From the NCBI RefSeq assembly GCF_014323725.1, contig NZ_JABVED010000002.1, forward strand, positions 267,682 to 331,681: DNA of 64,000 nucleotides, written 5' to 3'. Made by a program: the position numbers and the translations under genes. The notes under the pieces are model-generated. The model saw only the letters and a program-made list of their open reading frames with translations. It was not told the origin of the DNA and searched no databases. Position 1 is the stretch's first letter; every line of letters begins with the position of its first letter. The DNA is from Actinokineospora xionganensis. GTDB lineage: Bacteria > Actinomycetota > Actinomycetes > Mycobacteriales > Pseudonocardiaceae. Positions 33,978 to 42,089 of the stretch are shown in pieces.

Positions 33978-34978
33978 TCGACGAGCCGCACCAGCATCTT
34001 GCCCGTGTTGCCGCCGCTGAGCAGCGACAGGAACGCCTCCGGAGCGTTGCGCAGCCCGTCGACCACGGTCTCCGTGTAGCGCAATTCACCGGAGCGGACC
34101 CAGCCGCCGACCTCGCGGATGAAGTCCGCGCGGCGGGCCGAGTGGTCGCTGACCAGCATGCCGCGCATGGTAATGCGCTTGCCGACGATTTGCATGAGAT
34201 TACGCGGCGCGGGCGTCGGCTCGGTCGCGTTGTAGAGCGAGATCATTCCGCACACGGCGATCCGGCCGTGCACGTTCATGGCCGAGATGGCGGCTTCCAA
34301 GTGGTCGCCACCGACGTTGTCGAAGTACACGTCGACGCCGTCGGGCGCCGCCGCGGCCAACTGCTCGCCGATCGGCGCCGCCTTGTAGTCGAGTGCCGCG
34401 TCGAAGCCGAGGTCGAGCAGGTGCTGGACCTTGTCCGGGCCGCCCGCACTGCCGATGACCCGCTTCGCCCCACGCAGCCGCGCGATCTGGCCGACGAGCG
34501 ATCCGACAGCTCCCGCGGCGGCGGAGACGAAAATCGTGTCCCCGGAACGAAATTCCGCCACATCGAGCAGCCCGGCGTACGCCGTCAGCCCCGGCATGCC
34601 AAGCACGCCAAGGTAAGCGCCCAGCGGAGCGACCGCCGGGTCGACCTTGGCGACCGCATCCGCCCGCACGATCGCGTGGTCGCGCCACCCGCCCCCGTGC
34701 AGCACGAAATCACCGGCCGCCAATGAGTCCACAGTGGACTCGATGATCTCGCCGACCGCCCCGCCGTGCATCACCTCGCCGAGCGCATACGGCTCGGCGT
34801 AGGACTTCGCGGCGCTCATCCGTCCCCGCATGTACGGGTCGAGACTCATGACGTGGTTGCGCACCAAGACCTCACCCGCCGCCGGAGCGGGCAGCGGGGT
34901 CTCGACGAAAGCGAAGTTCTCCAGCCTCGGCACGCCCTTGGGCCTGCCGGCGAGATGCACTTCCAGGGCGGTGACCAT
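33974..34978 (-). CDS. Zinc-free NADP-dependent medium-chain reductase (LTB4DH/curcumin reductase-like)
   Basis: This 334-residue enzyme belongs to the MDR superfamily, in the leukotriene B4 dehydrogenase/NADP-dependent alkenal reductase branch. The cofactor loop is VSAAAGAVGSLVGQIARLRG near residue 148, followed by RVIGSAGGPDK. Zinc ligands are absent. The motif NHVMSLDPYMRGRM is typical of the branch. It probably reduces activated C=C bonds with NADPH. Its ATG overlaps the stop of the SRPBCC gene (TGATG), so the pair is translationally coupled. Confidence 0.9.
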   Translation of the reverse strand: MVTALEVHLAGRPKGVPRLENFAFVETPLPAPAAGEVLVRNHVMSLDPYMRGRMSAAKSYAEPYALGEVMHGGAVGEIIESTVDSLAAGDFVLHGGGWRDHAIVRADAVAKVDPAVAPLGAYLGVLGMPGLTAYAGLLDVAEFRSGDTIFVSAAAGAVGSLVGQIARLRGAKRVIGSAGGPDKVQHLLDLGFDAALDYKAAPIGEQLAAAAPDGVDVYFDNVGGDHLEAAISAMNVHGRIAVCGMISLYNATEPTPAPRNLMQIVGKRITMRGMLVSDHSARRADFIREVGGWVRSGELRYTETVVDGLRNAPEAFLSLLSGGNTGKMLVRLVD

Positions 34979-35418
34979 CAGCTCTCCAGTTCGCGCTTCA
35001 GGTTGGCGAGGAGTTCGCCGTGAATGCGGCGCAGACCCGCGGGGGCGAAGATCCGCTCGAAGAACCCGCCGATGCCGTTCGCACCCTCCCAGGTCGTCAC
35101 GACCCGCACGGTGCTCGTGTCCCCGGACCCCTCGACAGTCCAGGTGCTGATCAGCGTGGAGTTCTTGTCGGCCTCGACCAGCACGCCCGGCTGCGGTGCG
35201 CTGACCTCGACCAGGACGTCACGCACGCGCTTCGCGGTGGCCTGCAGCGTCCAGTGCACGACCGTGCCCGGGCCGGTGCCGCCAGAGCGGACCTCGTAGT
35301 CGCGGTAGTGCTCGGTGAGGATCTTCCCGCGCACGTCCGCGTAGTCCGCGACAGCGGCGCGAGCCTGCTCGACGGGCACATTGATCACCTGTTCGGCGAC
35401 AGCCTGGACCTGGTTCAT
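34978..35418 (-). CDS. SRPBCC-family protein
   Basis: This 146-residue protein has the START/Bet v 1-like fold typical of polyketide-cyclase or lipid-binding proteins. Features include the N-terminal VINVPVEQARAAVADYADVR and the long C-terminal helix GGFFERIFAPAGLRRIHGEL. No catalytic residues are assigned. It is the first gene of a two-gene operon with the alkenal-type reductase (TGATG overlap) and may bind the same class of hydrophobic substrate. The ATG at 35418 was chosen because upstream sequence is not family-like. Confidence 0.82.
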   Translation of the reverse strand: MNQVQAVAEQVINVPVEQARAAVADYADVRGKILTEHYRDYEVRSGGTGPGTVVHWTLQATAKRVRDVLVEVSAPQPGVLVEADKNSTLISTWTVEGSGDTSTVRVVTTWEGANGIGGFFERIFAPAGLRRIHGELLANLKRELES

Positions 35419-35461
35419 CGTTCTCCGTACCTCGAATCGGCGACGCCCGTACGCTACTCGC

Positions 35462-36598
35462 GTGCGGACTGAGATCACCGACCTGGACACGCTGCGCCGC
35501 CACCGCGCGGAGAAACGCGACCTGCGGGGAGTCGTGCTCGTCCGGCTCGACCTGACCGCCCGCGAGGACGACGCGCTGCTGCGCACGGCGCTCGACGGCG
35601 CCGTGTTCCTCGGCTGCCTCCTCACCCCGGAGGCCGCCAGGCGGGCCGAGGCGGCGGGCGCGCTGGCCTTCCCCGCCGTGCCGGACCTGCCATACGACAT
35701 GTACCGGTCCACGCTCTACACCGCCACTGAGCTGTTCGACGGCTTCGACCCCGCACGCCCCGAGTCCTACGCGGACACCCCGGATGCCCGGATCTACCGC
35801 CACACCAAGGAAACCAAGCTCGACCCACTGCACGCGCTGACCGAGCGGCTGCACGACCACAGCATCTCCGAGGCCCTCGCCGACGCCATGACAGGTCACC
35901 CGGTGGCGGTGATGGGCGGCCACGCGCTGACCCGCGATTCCCCCGGATACCGCGAGGCGGTCGACCTCGGCGTCACCCTCGGCCAGGAGGGATTCACCGT
36001 GCTGACCGGCGGCGGCCCGGGCGCCATGGAGGCCGTCCCTTTGGGCGTGCGGCTGTCCCAGTCGTCCTCTGTGGACGAGGTGGTGCGGTCGCTCGCCATC
36101 GCGCCGAAGTTCGCGAGCGGTTCCACGGTGGACGCGAGCGAGATCGGCCACTGGCTGGCCGCGGGCCTCGCGGTGGACCTGCCGGTCGACCACACCCCGC
36201 GCACGATCGGCATCCCCACGTGGTTCTACGGCCACGAGCCGCCCAACCCGTTCTGCGAGCTGCACGCGAAGTACTTCGCCAACTCGGTGCGGGAGGACGG
36301 CCTGCTGACCATCGCCACCGGCGGCATCGTCTACACGCCGGGCAGCGCTGGCACGGTCCAGGAGGTCTTCCAGGACTACACGCAGAACCACTACTCGTCG
36401 ATCGGCCCGCCAGCGCCGATGATCTTCCTCGGCAGCCGCTTCTGGAACGAGGACGTGCCCGCCGCTCCCCTGGTCCGCAGGCTCGCGCGCGGGCGCGAAG
36501 CCGAGCCATGGATCATGGTCACCGACGACATCGACGAGGCCGTGACCCTGCTGCGGGCCTACGCCAAGTCAGTCCAGCAGGCCGGCGCGCTGCGCTAG
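35462..36598 (+). CDS. LOG-family Rossmann-fold nucleotide-binding protein
   Basis: This 378-residue protein has a C-terminal LOG/lysine-decarboxylase-like Rossmann fold. Its motifs are GGHALTRDS, the loop LTGGGPGAMEAVPLG (about residue 184), and YTPGSAGTVQEVFQDY (about 290), the PGGxGT-type motif of cytokinin-activating LOG phosphoribohydrolases. An N-terminal extension of about 140 residues is unlike short LOG proteins. It may release bases from nucleoside 5'-monophosphates; activity is not proven. The final 30 bp overlap the 3' end of the convergent response regulator gene. Confidence 0.82.
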   Translation: MRTEITDLDTLRRHRAEKRDLRGVVLVRLDLTAREDDALLRTALDGAVFLGCLLTPEAARRAEAAGALAFPAVPDLPYDMYRSTLYTATELFDGFDPARPESYADTPDARIYRHTKETKLDPLHALTERLHDHSISEALADAMTGHPVAVMGGHALTRDSPGYREAVDLGVTLGQEGFTVLTGGGPGAMEAVPLGVRLSQSSSVDEVVRSLAIAPKFASGSTVDASEIGHWLAAGLAVDLPVDHTPRTIGIPTWFYGHEPPNPFCELHAKYFANSVREDGLLTIATGGIVYTPGSAGTVQEVFQDYTQNHYSSIGPPAPMIFLGSRFWNEDVPAAPLVRRLARGREAEPWIMVTDDIDEAVTLLRAYAKSVQQAGALR

Positions 36599-37261
36599 GA
36601 CCGCCGCGGTGACCCGGTTCGAGCAGCCGGTGGCCGCCAGGATCTCCGAGACGTAGCCGCGCACCGTCGAGTCCGACAGGCGCAGCTCCTCGGCGATCTC
36701 GTTGTTGCTGCGCCCCATGCCGACCAACCGCAGGACGTCGCGCAGGCGCGCGGAGAGCCGGGCGACCTCGGCGGCGGCGCCGATGCGGTCGAGGTGGTGG
36801 GAGGCAAGGTGGCCCATCAGGTCGTGGGTCAGCGTCGGGTCGAGGACCGCCCCGCCGCGGGCCGCGACACGGACCGCGCGCACCAGCTCGGCCGGGTCGA
36901 CGTGCTTGAGCAGGAAGCCCTTCGCGCCCAGTCGCAGTGCCGAGGCGACGGCCTGGTCGGCGTGGAACGTGGTGAGAACCACCACAGCGGGCATGGTGGG
37001 GAGCCTGCGCAGCTCGCGGAGCGCGTCGAGACCATCCATCCGGGGCATCTTCAGGTCCAGCAGCAGGACGTCGAGGTCCTGGGTGCGGGCCAGCTGCAGC
37101 GCCTCGCCGCCGTCGGCTCCCTCGCCGACGACGTGCAGGTCAGGGGCCGAGCTGAGGATCTTGGAGACGAACGCGCGCGCCATCGGCTCGTCGTCGACCA
37201 CGCCCACGCGAACGGTGGCCCGCTCCGCGGTCAGACCGTCCACATCGAACTGCGCCGTCAC
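36569..37261 (-). CDS. NarL/FixJ-family response regulator (orphan)
   Basis: This 230-residue regulator has a receiver domain with the acceptor aspartate in DVLLLDLKMPRMDGLDAL (near residue 68) and T/K residues in VLTTFHAD and GFLLKHV. The LuxR-type helix-turn-helix at the C-terminus is GRSNNEIAEELRLSDSTVRG. No histidine kinase gene is adjacent, which is unusual for this family. Either its kinase is encoded elsewhere or it works without one. Its 3' end overlaps the LOG gene by 30 bp in convergent orientation. Confidence 0.9.
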   Translation of the reverse strand: MTAQFDVDGLTAERATVRVGVVDDEPMARAFVSKILSSAPDLHVVGEGADGGEALQLARTQDLDVLLLDLKMPRMDGLDALRELRRLPTMPAVVVLTTFHADQAVASALRLGAKGFLLKHVDPAELVRAVRVAARGGAVLDPTLTHDLMGHLASHHLDRIGAAAEVARLSARLRDVLRLVGMGRSNNEIAEELRLSDSTVRGYVSEILAATGCSNRVTAAVLAQRAGLLD

Positions 37262-37338
37262 GGCACGCCCCTTTCAAGGTTCTCCGGCAAATGGGACCTG
37301 ACCAGGCACGTTCTCGGCTACCGACGTTCGTAGGTACT

Positions 37339-37881
37339 TCAGCGGGCGAGGTCGTCGATGACCTCCGCGCCCGGGAGCGCGGCGAGCACGCCACCCGGGA
37401 CGAACAGCTTGCTGCCGCGGATTCCGCTCCCGATGACAAGTTCGGGCGCGGCGGCGACGGCGGCGTCGATGAGCAGCGGCCAGTCTGCGGGCAGCCCGAT
37501 CGGGGTGATGCCGCCGTAGGCCATGCCGGTCGCCTCGACCGCGCGGTCCATCGGCGCGAACGACGCCTTGCGCACGTCAAGCCTGCGGCGGGCGACGCCG
37601 TTGACGTCGACGCGGGTGGTGGCGAGCACCAGGCAGGCGGCGAGCTTCTCGTCGCCGCCGCGTTTGCCGAGCACGACGACGCAGTTGGCCGACGCGGTGA
37701 GGGGCGAGCCGTAGGCGTGGCAGAACGCGGCCGTGTCGGCCAGGTCGGGATCGATGCGGGCCACGCCGACACGGTCTGCGCCGTCCAGGGTGGCAAGCGC
37801 TTTCGCCACGGGCTCGGCCAGGAGATCGGCGTGGTCCAGGGCGGGAACGACGTTCAGGCTTCCGGCGATGTTCCAGATCAC
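37339..37881 (-). CDS. YbaK/EbsC-family aminoacyl-tRNA deacylase
   Basis: This 180-residue protein has the YbaK/ProX-type editing domain. It would hydrolyse mischarged aminoacyl-tRNA in trans, as Cys- or Ala-tRNAPro deacylases do. Family features are VVLGKRGGDEKLAACLVLAT and the conserved late segment ASFAPMDRAVEATGMAYGGI, then TPIGLPADWPLLID. The lysine expected from the family lies in RKASF. The GTG at 37881 gives the usual length. Confidence 0.85.
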   Translation of the reverse strand: MIWNIAGSLNVVPALDHADLLAEPVAKALATLDGADRVGVARIDPDLADTAAFCHAYGSPLTASANCVVVLGKRGGDEKLAACLVLATTRVDVNGVARRRLDVRKASFAPMDRAVEATGMAYGGITPIGLPADWPLLIDAAVAAAPELVIGSGIRGSKLFVPGGVLAALPGAEVIDDLAR

Positions 37882-38108
37882 TCGCCCAGATTAGTCACGG
37901 TGGTTGCCGGGGATCGGCAAATTGGCCGGTCGGGGACGTATCCAGGCTGGTCCAGCGTGCTCTTACAGGTGTCCGGAGAAATATTCAGACCGCGAGGAGT
38001 GGCGATGAATCCCGCCCCGACAAGGGTGTCGGCTGCCCAGACGAGCCCGGAGCCGCGATTCGGCGACGGCCCGTCCCCGGTCTGATCCCATGTGTAGAGG
38101 AGCCACCG

Positions 38109-38429
38109 ATGGCGCTGGTTCACCTGTCGGCGACAGACGCCGACGGGCCGACGGAGCTGCACCGCGGGGACACGGTGGAGCTGCGGTTGCCGGAGTCGCT
38201 GAGCACCGGTTACCGCTGGCGCTGGCGACTGCCGGTGACGCTGCGGATGGTGGCCGACGAGCACGTCACGCACCCCGGCGCGAAGGTGGACATACGGGGC
38301 TCGGCGGGCGTGCGCAGGCTCGCGTTCGACGTGACGGCGGCGGGTTCGCACGAACTCCGCGCCGAACTCGCCCGGCCGTGGGAGGGCGAGGCACAGCAGG
38401 CACTCACCTTCGTACTCCACGCACAGTGA
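38109..38429 (+). CDS. Chagasin-like (I42) cysteine protease inhibitor
   Basis: This 106-residue protein resembles protease inhibitor family I42. The BC-loop motif of chagasin (NPTTGYxW) appears here as LSTGYRWRW near residue 38. The FG-loop signature is LARPWEG near 91, matching RPW. The ATG at 38109 gives no signal peptide, so it would act inside the cell. Known I42 members block papain-type proteases. No such protease gene lies in the window and the target is unknown. Confidence 0.75.
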   Translation: MALVHLSATDADGPTELHRGDTVELRLPESLSTGYRWRWRLPVTLRMVADEHVTHPGAKVDIRGSAGVRRLAFDVTAAGSHELRAELARPWEGEAQQALTFVLHAQ

Positions 38430-38560
38430 TGAAGACCTGGGGTTGGCTCACCAGTTCGGGTGAGGCGAATCCGGATGCGACGCATCGGCCCACTTCAGAG
38501 CGATGTAACCATTGGCACGAGAATGCACAACCCCGGCAGACGGAAGATGGGGTGGGAGCG

Positions 38561-39166
38561 GTGACCGAGCTCCGCACGGTAGGGACCAATCCGCCCTGGG
38601 AAGGGCTGGAGGGGTCAGACCGGCATGCGGCGTGCTTGATCGCGGCACGCGGCGGCAACAAGGGCGCGCTCGACGTCCTCGTGGCCGAGCTGACGCCGTT
38701 GGTCTGGCATGTCGCGCGCGGCACGGGCCTTGACCGGTCCGCGGCCGAAGACGTCGTGCAGACGGTGTGGCTGGCGCTGCTGCGCCATGTCGACCGACTC
38801 ACCGAACCCCGCGCGCTGGTCGGCTGGCTGATCACGACCGCCCGACGGGAGGCGAACCGGACCCGCCAGCGCGGCAACGGTCAGATCGAGCTGTCGCCGG
38901 AGATCGCCGAGCACGTGCTCAGCACCGAGCCCATGCCCGAGGCCGAAGTCCTGCGCACCGAACGCGACCACAAGCTGTGGGCCGCTTTCCGCAAGCTCCC
39001 ACCGCGCTGCCAGGAGCTGCTGCGCCTGACGGTGCTGGCGGGCCGGGCCGAATACCGAGTGGTCGCCGACCGGATGGGGATGCCGCACGGCAGCATCGGC
39101 CCCACCCGCGGTCGGTGCCTGAGCTCGCTGCGCGACTTGTACGACAATGGGGACGGGGTCAAATGA
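38561..39166 (+). CDS. Sigma-70 family (ECF) RNA polymerase sigma factor
   Basis: This 201-residue sigma factor has region 2 (LVAELTPLVWHVARGTGLDR, AEDVVQTVWLALLRHVDRL, WLITTARREANRTRQR) and region 4 (LPPRCQELLRLTVLAGRAEY, then RMGMPHGSIGPTRGRCLSSL). The GTG at 38561 follows GGGAG. It overlaps the next gene (ATGA), which encodes a protein of unknown function that may regulate it. There is no recognisable zinc-binding anti-sigma domain nearby. Confidence 0.87.
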   Translation: MTELRTVGTNPPWEGLEGSDRHAACLIAARGGNKGALDVLVAELTPLVWHVARGTGLDRSAAEDVVQTVWLALLRHVDRLTEPRALVGWLITTARREANRTRQRGNGQIELSPEIAEHVLSTEPMPEAEVLRTERDHKLWAAFRKLPPRCQELLRLTVLAGRAEYRVVADRMGMPHGSIGPTRGRCLSSLRDLYDNGDGVK

Positions 39167-39648
39167 GAACCAAGGACGAGCACGAGATGGAACCAGCCGA
39201 GCGGGACTACTGGCTGGCCCAGGTCGCCCATCTGGTCGACGAACTGGATCCGGTGCCCGTCGGCCTCGTCGAGCGGGCCCAGTTCGCCATCGCCATCGAG
39301 GACATCGACGCCGAGGTCGAACTGGAGGCCGCACGCTGGGCCGACCAGCGGCCCCTGGTCGGTGTGCGCAGCGGGGCGCCCGGGACGATCACGTTCTTCG
39401 TCGGCGACCTCACTGTCATGGTCAACGTGACCCGCACCGGCGAGCGCCAGCGGATTGACGGCTGGCTGGTGCCCGCGGGTGAGCATGGGGTTGAGGTCCG
39501 GGTCGCCGATCATGGGTCGACCGCGACGACGGCGGACGAGGGTGGGCGGTTCGTGCTTACTGAGGTGCCGCGGGGGACGACGCAGATTTTGGTGCGGATG
39601 AATGGTGGGAAGCCTCGGACTGTGGTCACGCCTACTGTCGTGCTCTGA
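39163..39648 (+). CDS. Conserved protein of unknown function coupled to the sigma factor
   Basis: This 161-residue protein has an acidic helical N-terminus (about 1-60: QVAHLVDELDPVPVGLVERA) and a central region rich in short beta strands. The C-terminus (about 108-150) resembles a carboxypeptidase-regulatory/SpaA-like beta sandwich (ATTADEGGRFVLTEVPRGTT). There is no signal peptide or membrane segment. The ATG overlaps the sigma stop codon, so the two are made together. A similar protein follows a sigma factor in many actinomycetes, often with a CHAT protease-like gene; none is present here. It may act as an anti-sigma factor. Confidence 0.75.
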   Translation: MRTKDEHEMEPAERDYWLAQVAHLVDELDPVPVGLVERAQFAIAIEDIDAEVELEAARWADQRPLVGVRSGAPGTITFFVGDLTVMVNVTRTGERQRIDGWLVPAGEHGVEVRVADHGSTATTADEGGRFVLTEVPRGTTQILVRMNGGKPRTVVTPTVVL

Positions 39649-39756
39649 CGGTCTTCCGGACCCTTTGGTGGGGTGCCTGTTTGTCTTGGCCCCTTGTATT
39701 TTTGCTGGTGGTGGCGCATTTCCAGGTGCACGGAGGGCGTGGCGGGGTCGTCCGTC

Positions 39757-42009
39757 CTATGCCAGCTTGGCCAGCGAGGGGGGAAGATCTTCAGCGTGGA
39801 TTATGCCGACCTGTTGGGTTGCTCGGGTCAAGGCGACGTAGAGGTCGTTGAGGCCGCGTGGGGATTCCGCGACTACCTTTGAAGGCTCGACCAAGAGAAC
39901 CGAGTCGAATTCCAGGCCTTTTGACTGGCGCACTGTCAGCACCACGATCTTGTTCTCCAGGTCGGGCTGGTCCCCCACTGCGGCGTCCGGTACTTGGGCC
40001 ACCACGGCCGCACCGATCTCGGCCACCAGCGACTCCGGGGCGAGGACGGCGAGCGTCCCGGGGCCCACGTTCTCGGCGGCCAGGCGGGCCACGGTTTCCG
40101 GCAGGGCTGCGGACTCGACCTCGCGTCGCCAGGGTGGGACGCCGGTCTCGCGGACTGAGCGAGGTGGCTCGACATCCGCCGCGAGTTCGGCGAGGACGTC
40201 GGCCGCGATCGTCATCACCTCGGCGGGCGTGCGGTAGTTCACCGTCAGTTCGGCCAGCCGCCAGCGGTCCTCGACGTATGGCGCGAGGGTGTCGGCCCAG
40301 GAGTCGGCGCCTGCCAGGTCGCCGGTTTGGGCGACATCGCCTACCAAGGTCATCGAGCGGGACGGGCAGCGGCGCATCAGCACGCGCCAAGCCATGGCGG
40401 AGAGTTCCTGGGCCTCGTCGACGATGACGTGGCCGAACGTCCAGCTGCGGTCGGCCGCGGCCCGCTCGGCGGCCGTGCGGTGGTCCTCGTTGTCGTGGCG
40501 GGCGGCGAGTCGGCCCGCGTCGATGAGGTCGTAGGCGGTGAGGATGTCCGGGTCGGCGTCGTCCTCCATCTGCAGGATGTCGAGGACGCCTTGGGCGTAG
40601 TCCTGTTCCTCGCGGCGGCGGCGGGCTGCCTGCGCTCGTTCGGCGGCGTCGTCGACGCCGAGGAGTTCGGCGGCCTCGTCGAGCAGGGCGGCGTCGGCGG
40701 CGGTCCAGCCGAGGCCGGGGTCGCGCAGGAGGAGGTCGCGCTCCGGGATGTCGGGCATCGCGGTGGCGAGCCGGTCGGGACTCGCGTAGAGGTCGGACAG
40801 GAACCGCTGCGGGCTGAGCTTCGGCCACAGCTGGTCGATGGCGTCCTGTACTTCCTGCTCTTCGCCCAGTTCGCGGCGGATGTCGGCGAGGTCGGCTTCG
40901 TCGAGGAACTCGGCGCCGAGCCGCTCGGCCTCCTGCCGGGCCAGTGCGGCGATGATCTCGCCCGCGAAGATCGGGCGGGCCTCGTTGTGGGTGCGCCGGG
41001 AGCGCCTCGCCCGGCTTCGGGCGGCGGCGACGGTGTCGCGTTCGAGGATCATCTCCTCGCGTTCGACGATCAGGACCATGGGTTCGTCGGGGAGTTCCTG
41101 GCGGTCGCGCACGGCCCGGCGCAGCGCTTCGACCATGGACAGGCGGCCCTTGATCTCGGCCGCCGCGGCGGGCTCCGGGCGGGTGCCGTTCTCGCCGGGG
41201 TAGAGCTCGCCGACGGTCTGGAGGAGCACACCGGTCTCACCGAGCGACGGCAGCACCTGTCCGATGTAGCGAAGGAAGGTCGCATTGGGGCCGATGATCA
41301 GCACGCCGCGGCGGGAGAGTTGCTCGCGGAAGGTGTAGAGCAGGTACGCGGCGCGGTGCAGGGCGACCGCGGTCTTGCCGGTGCCGGGGCCACCCTGGAC
41401 GACGAGGACCCCGTTGAGGCCGGAGCGGATGATCTCGTCCTGCTCGGCCTGGATGGTCTCGACGATGTCGCCCATCCGGCCGGTGCGGCTCGCGTTGAGG
41501 GCGGAGAGGAGGGCGACCTCGCCGGTGACGCCCTCGTGCACGTGCTGCTCGCCCGCGCCGAGGTCGAGGACCTCGTCGTCGACGCCGGTGACCTTGCGGC
41601 GGCTGGTCCGGATGTGGCGGCGCCTGCGCACGCCGTCCGGGGAGGCGGCGGTGGCCAGGTAGAACGGGCGGGCGGCGGGCGCGCGCCAATCGAGCAGGAG
41701 CGGCTCGTAATCGTCTTCCTCGTCGAAAAGACCGATCCGGCCGATATAGCTGCGACTTTCGTCGGCGAAGTCAAGCCTACCGAAACACAGGCCGTTCTCG
41801 ACCGCGTTGTAATGCGCCAACCGCTCACCGTAATGAACGGTCGCGGCGTCGCGCTGGGTCATTGCCTGCGGATTGCTGCTGGTCTCACGCAGGGTCTTGG
41901 CCAGGCGGAGGTCCGCGTCAGCGCGGAGATCGTCGAGGTGCGTGTAGAGCAGGGAAACGTATTCCTGCTCACCGTCGATCTCAGTTGACAAACGCCCTCC
42001 ACTTGCCAT
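39757..42009 (-). CDS. HelD-family RNA polymerase-recycling ATPase (HelR-like)
   Basis: This superfamily 1 helicase-like ATPase of about 750 residues belongs to the HelD group, which removes stalled RNA polymerase from DNA. The N-terminal coiled-coil arm (EIDGEQEYVSLLYTHLDDLR) inserts into the polymerase in known members. Motif I is LVVQGGPGTGKTAVALHRAA (about residue 225). The motif II Glu is in VIVDEAQE (about 530). Later motifs include VVLTVRQSKGLEFDSVLLVE and LYVALTRATQQVGIIH. Actinobacterial homologues can give rifamycin tolerance. The ATG at 42009 has no clear site; a TTG at 41991 follows GGAGGG. Confidence 0.88.
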   Translation of the reverse strand: MASGGRLSTEIDGEQEYVSLLYTHLDDLRADADLRLAKTLRETSSNPQAMTQRDAATVHYGERLAHYNAVENGLCFGRLDFADESRSYIGRIGLFDEEDDYEPLLLDWRAPAARPFYLATAASPDGVRRRRHIRTSRRKVTGVDDEVLDLGAGEQHVHEGVTGEVALLSALNASRTGRMGDIVETIQAEQDEIIRSGLNGVLVVQGGPGTGKTAVALHRAAYLLYTFREQLSRRGVLIIGPNATFLRYIGQVLPSLGETGVLLQTVGELYPGENGTRPEPAAAAEIKGRLSMVEALRRAVRDRQELPDEPMVLIVEREEMILERDTVAAARSRARRSRRTHNEARPIFAGEIIAALARQEAERLGAEFLDEADLADIRRELGEEQEVQDAIDQLWPKLSPQRFLSDLYASPDRLATAMPDIPERDLLLRDPGLGWTAADAALLDEAAELLGVDDAAERAQAARRRREEQDYAQGVLDILQMEDDADPDILTAYDLIDAGRLAARHDNEDHRTAAERAAADRSWTFGHVIVDEAQELSAMAWRVLMRRCPSRSMTLVGDVAQTGDLAGADSWADTLAPYVEDRWRLAELTVNYRTPAEVMTIAADVLAELAADVEPPRSVRETGVPPWRREVESAALPETVARLAAENVGPGTLAVLAPESLVAEIGAAVVAQVPDAAVGDQPDLENKIVVLTVRQSKGLEFDSVLLVEPSKVVAESPRGLNDLYVALTRATQQVGIIHAEDLPPSLAKLA

Positions 42010-42024
42010 ATAATTCAATTCATC

Positions 42025-42042
42025 GGCACCCTTATGGGTGCC
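42025..42042. other. GGCACCC-TTAT-GGGTGCC palindrome before the HelD gene
   Basis: A perfect 7-bp stem with a 4-base loop lies just upstream of the HelD gene and 48 bp after the CapA stop. On the minus strand an AT-rich tract follows it, so it could terminate the CapA transcript. It could also be an operator, since a -35-like TTGACG (minus strand, 42061-42056) sits 18 bp before CCATAA inside the palindrome. Confidence 0.55.
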
Positions 42043-42089
42043 ATTCTTGTGCGAACGTCAAATATAGCGCACGGAAACACCACGCGATT

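Noticed and set aside
42019-42089. Rifamycin-associated element upstream of the HelD gene
   Set aside because: The typical CTTGC-type inverted repeat was looked for and is not present.
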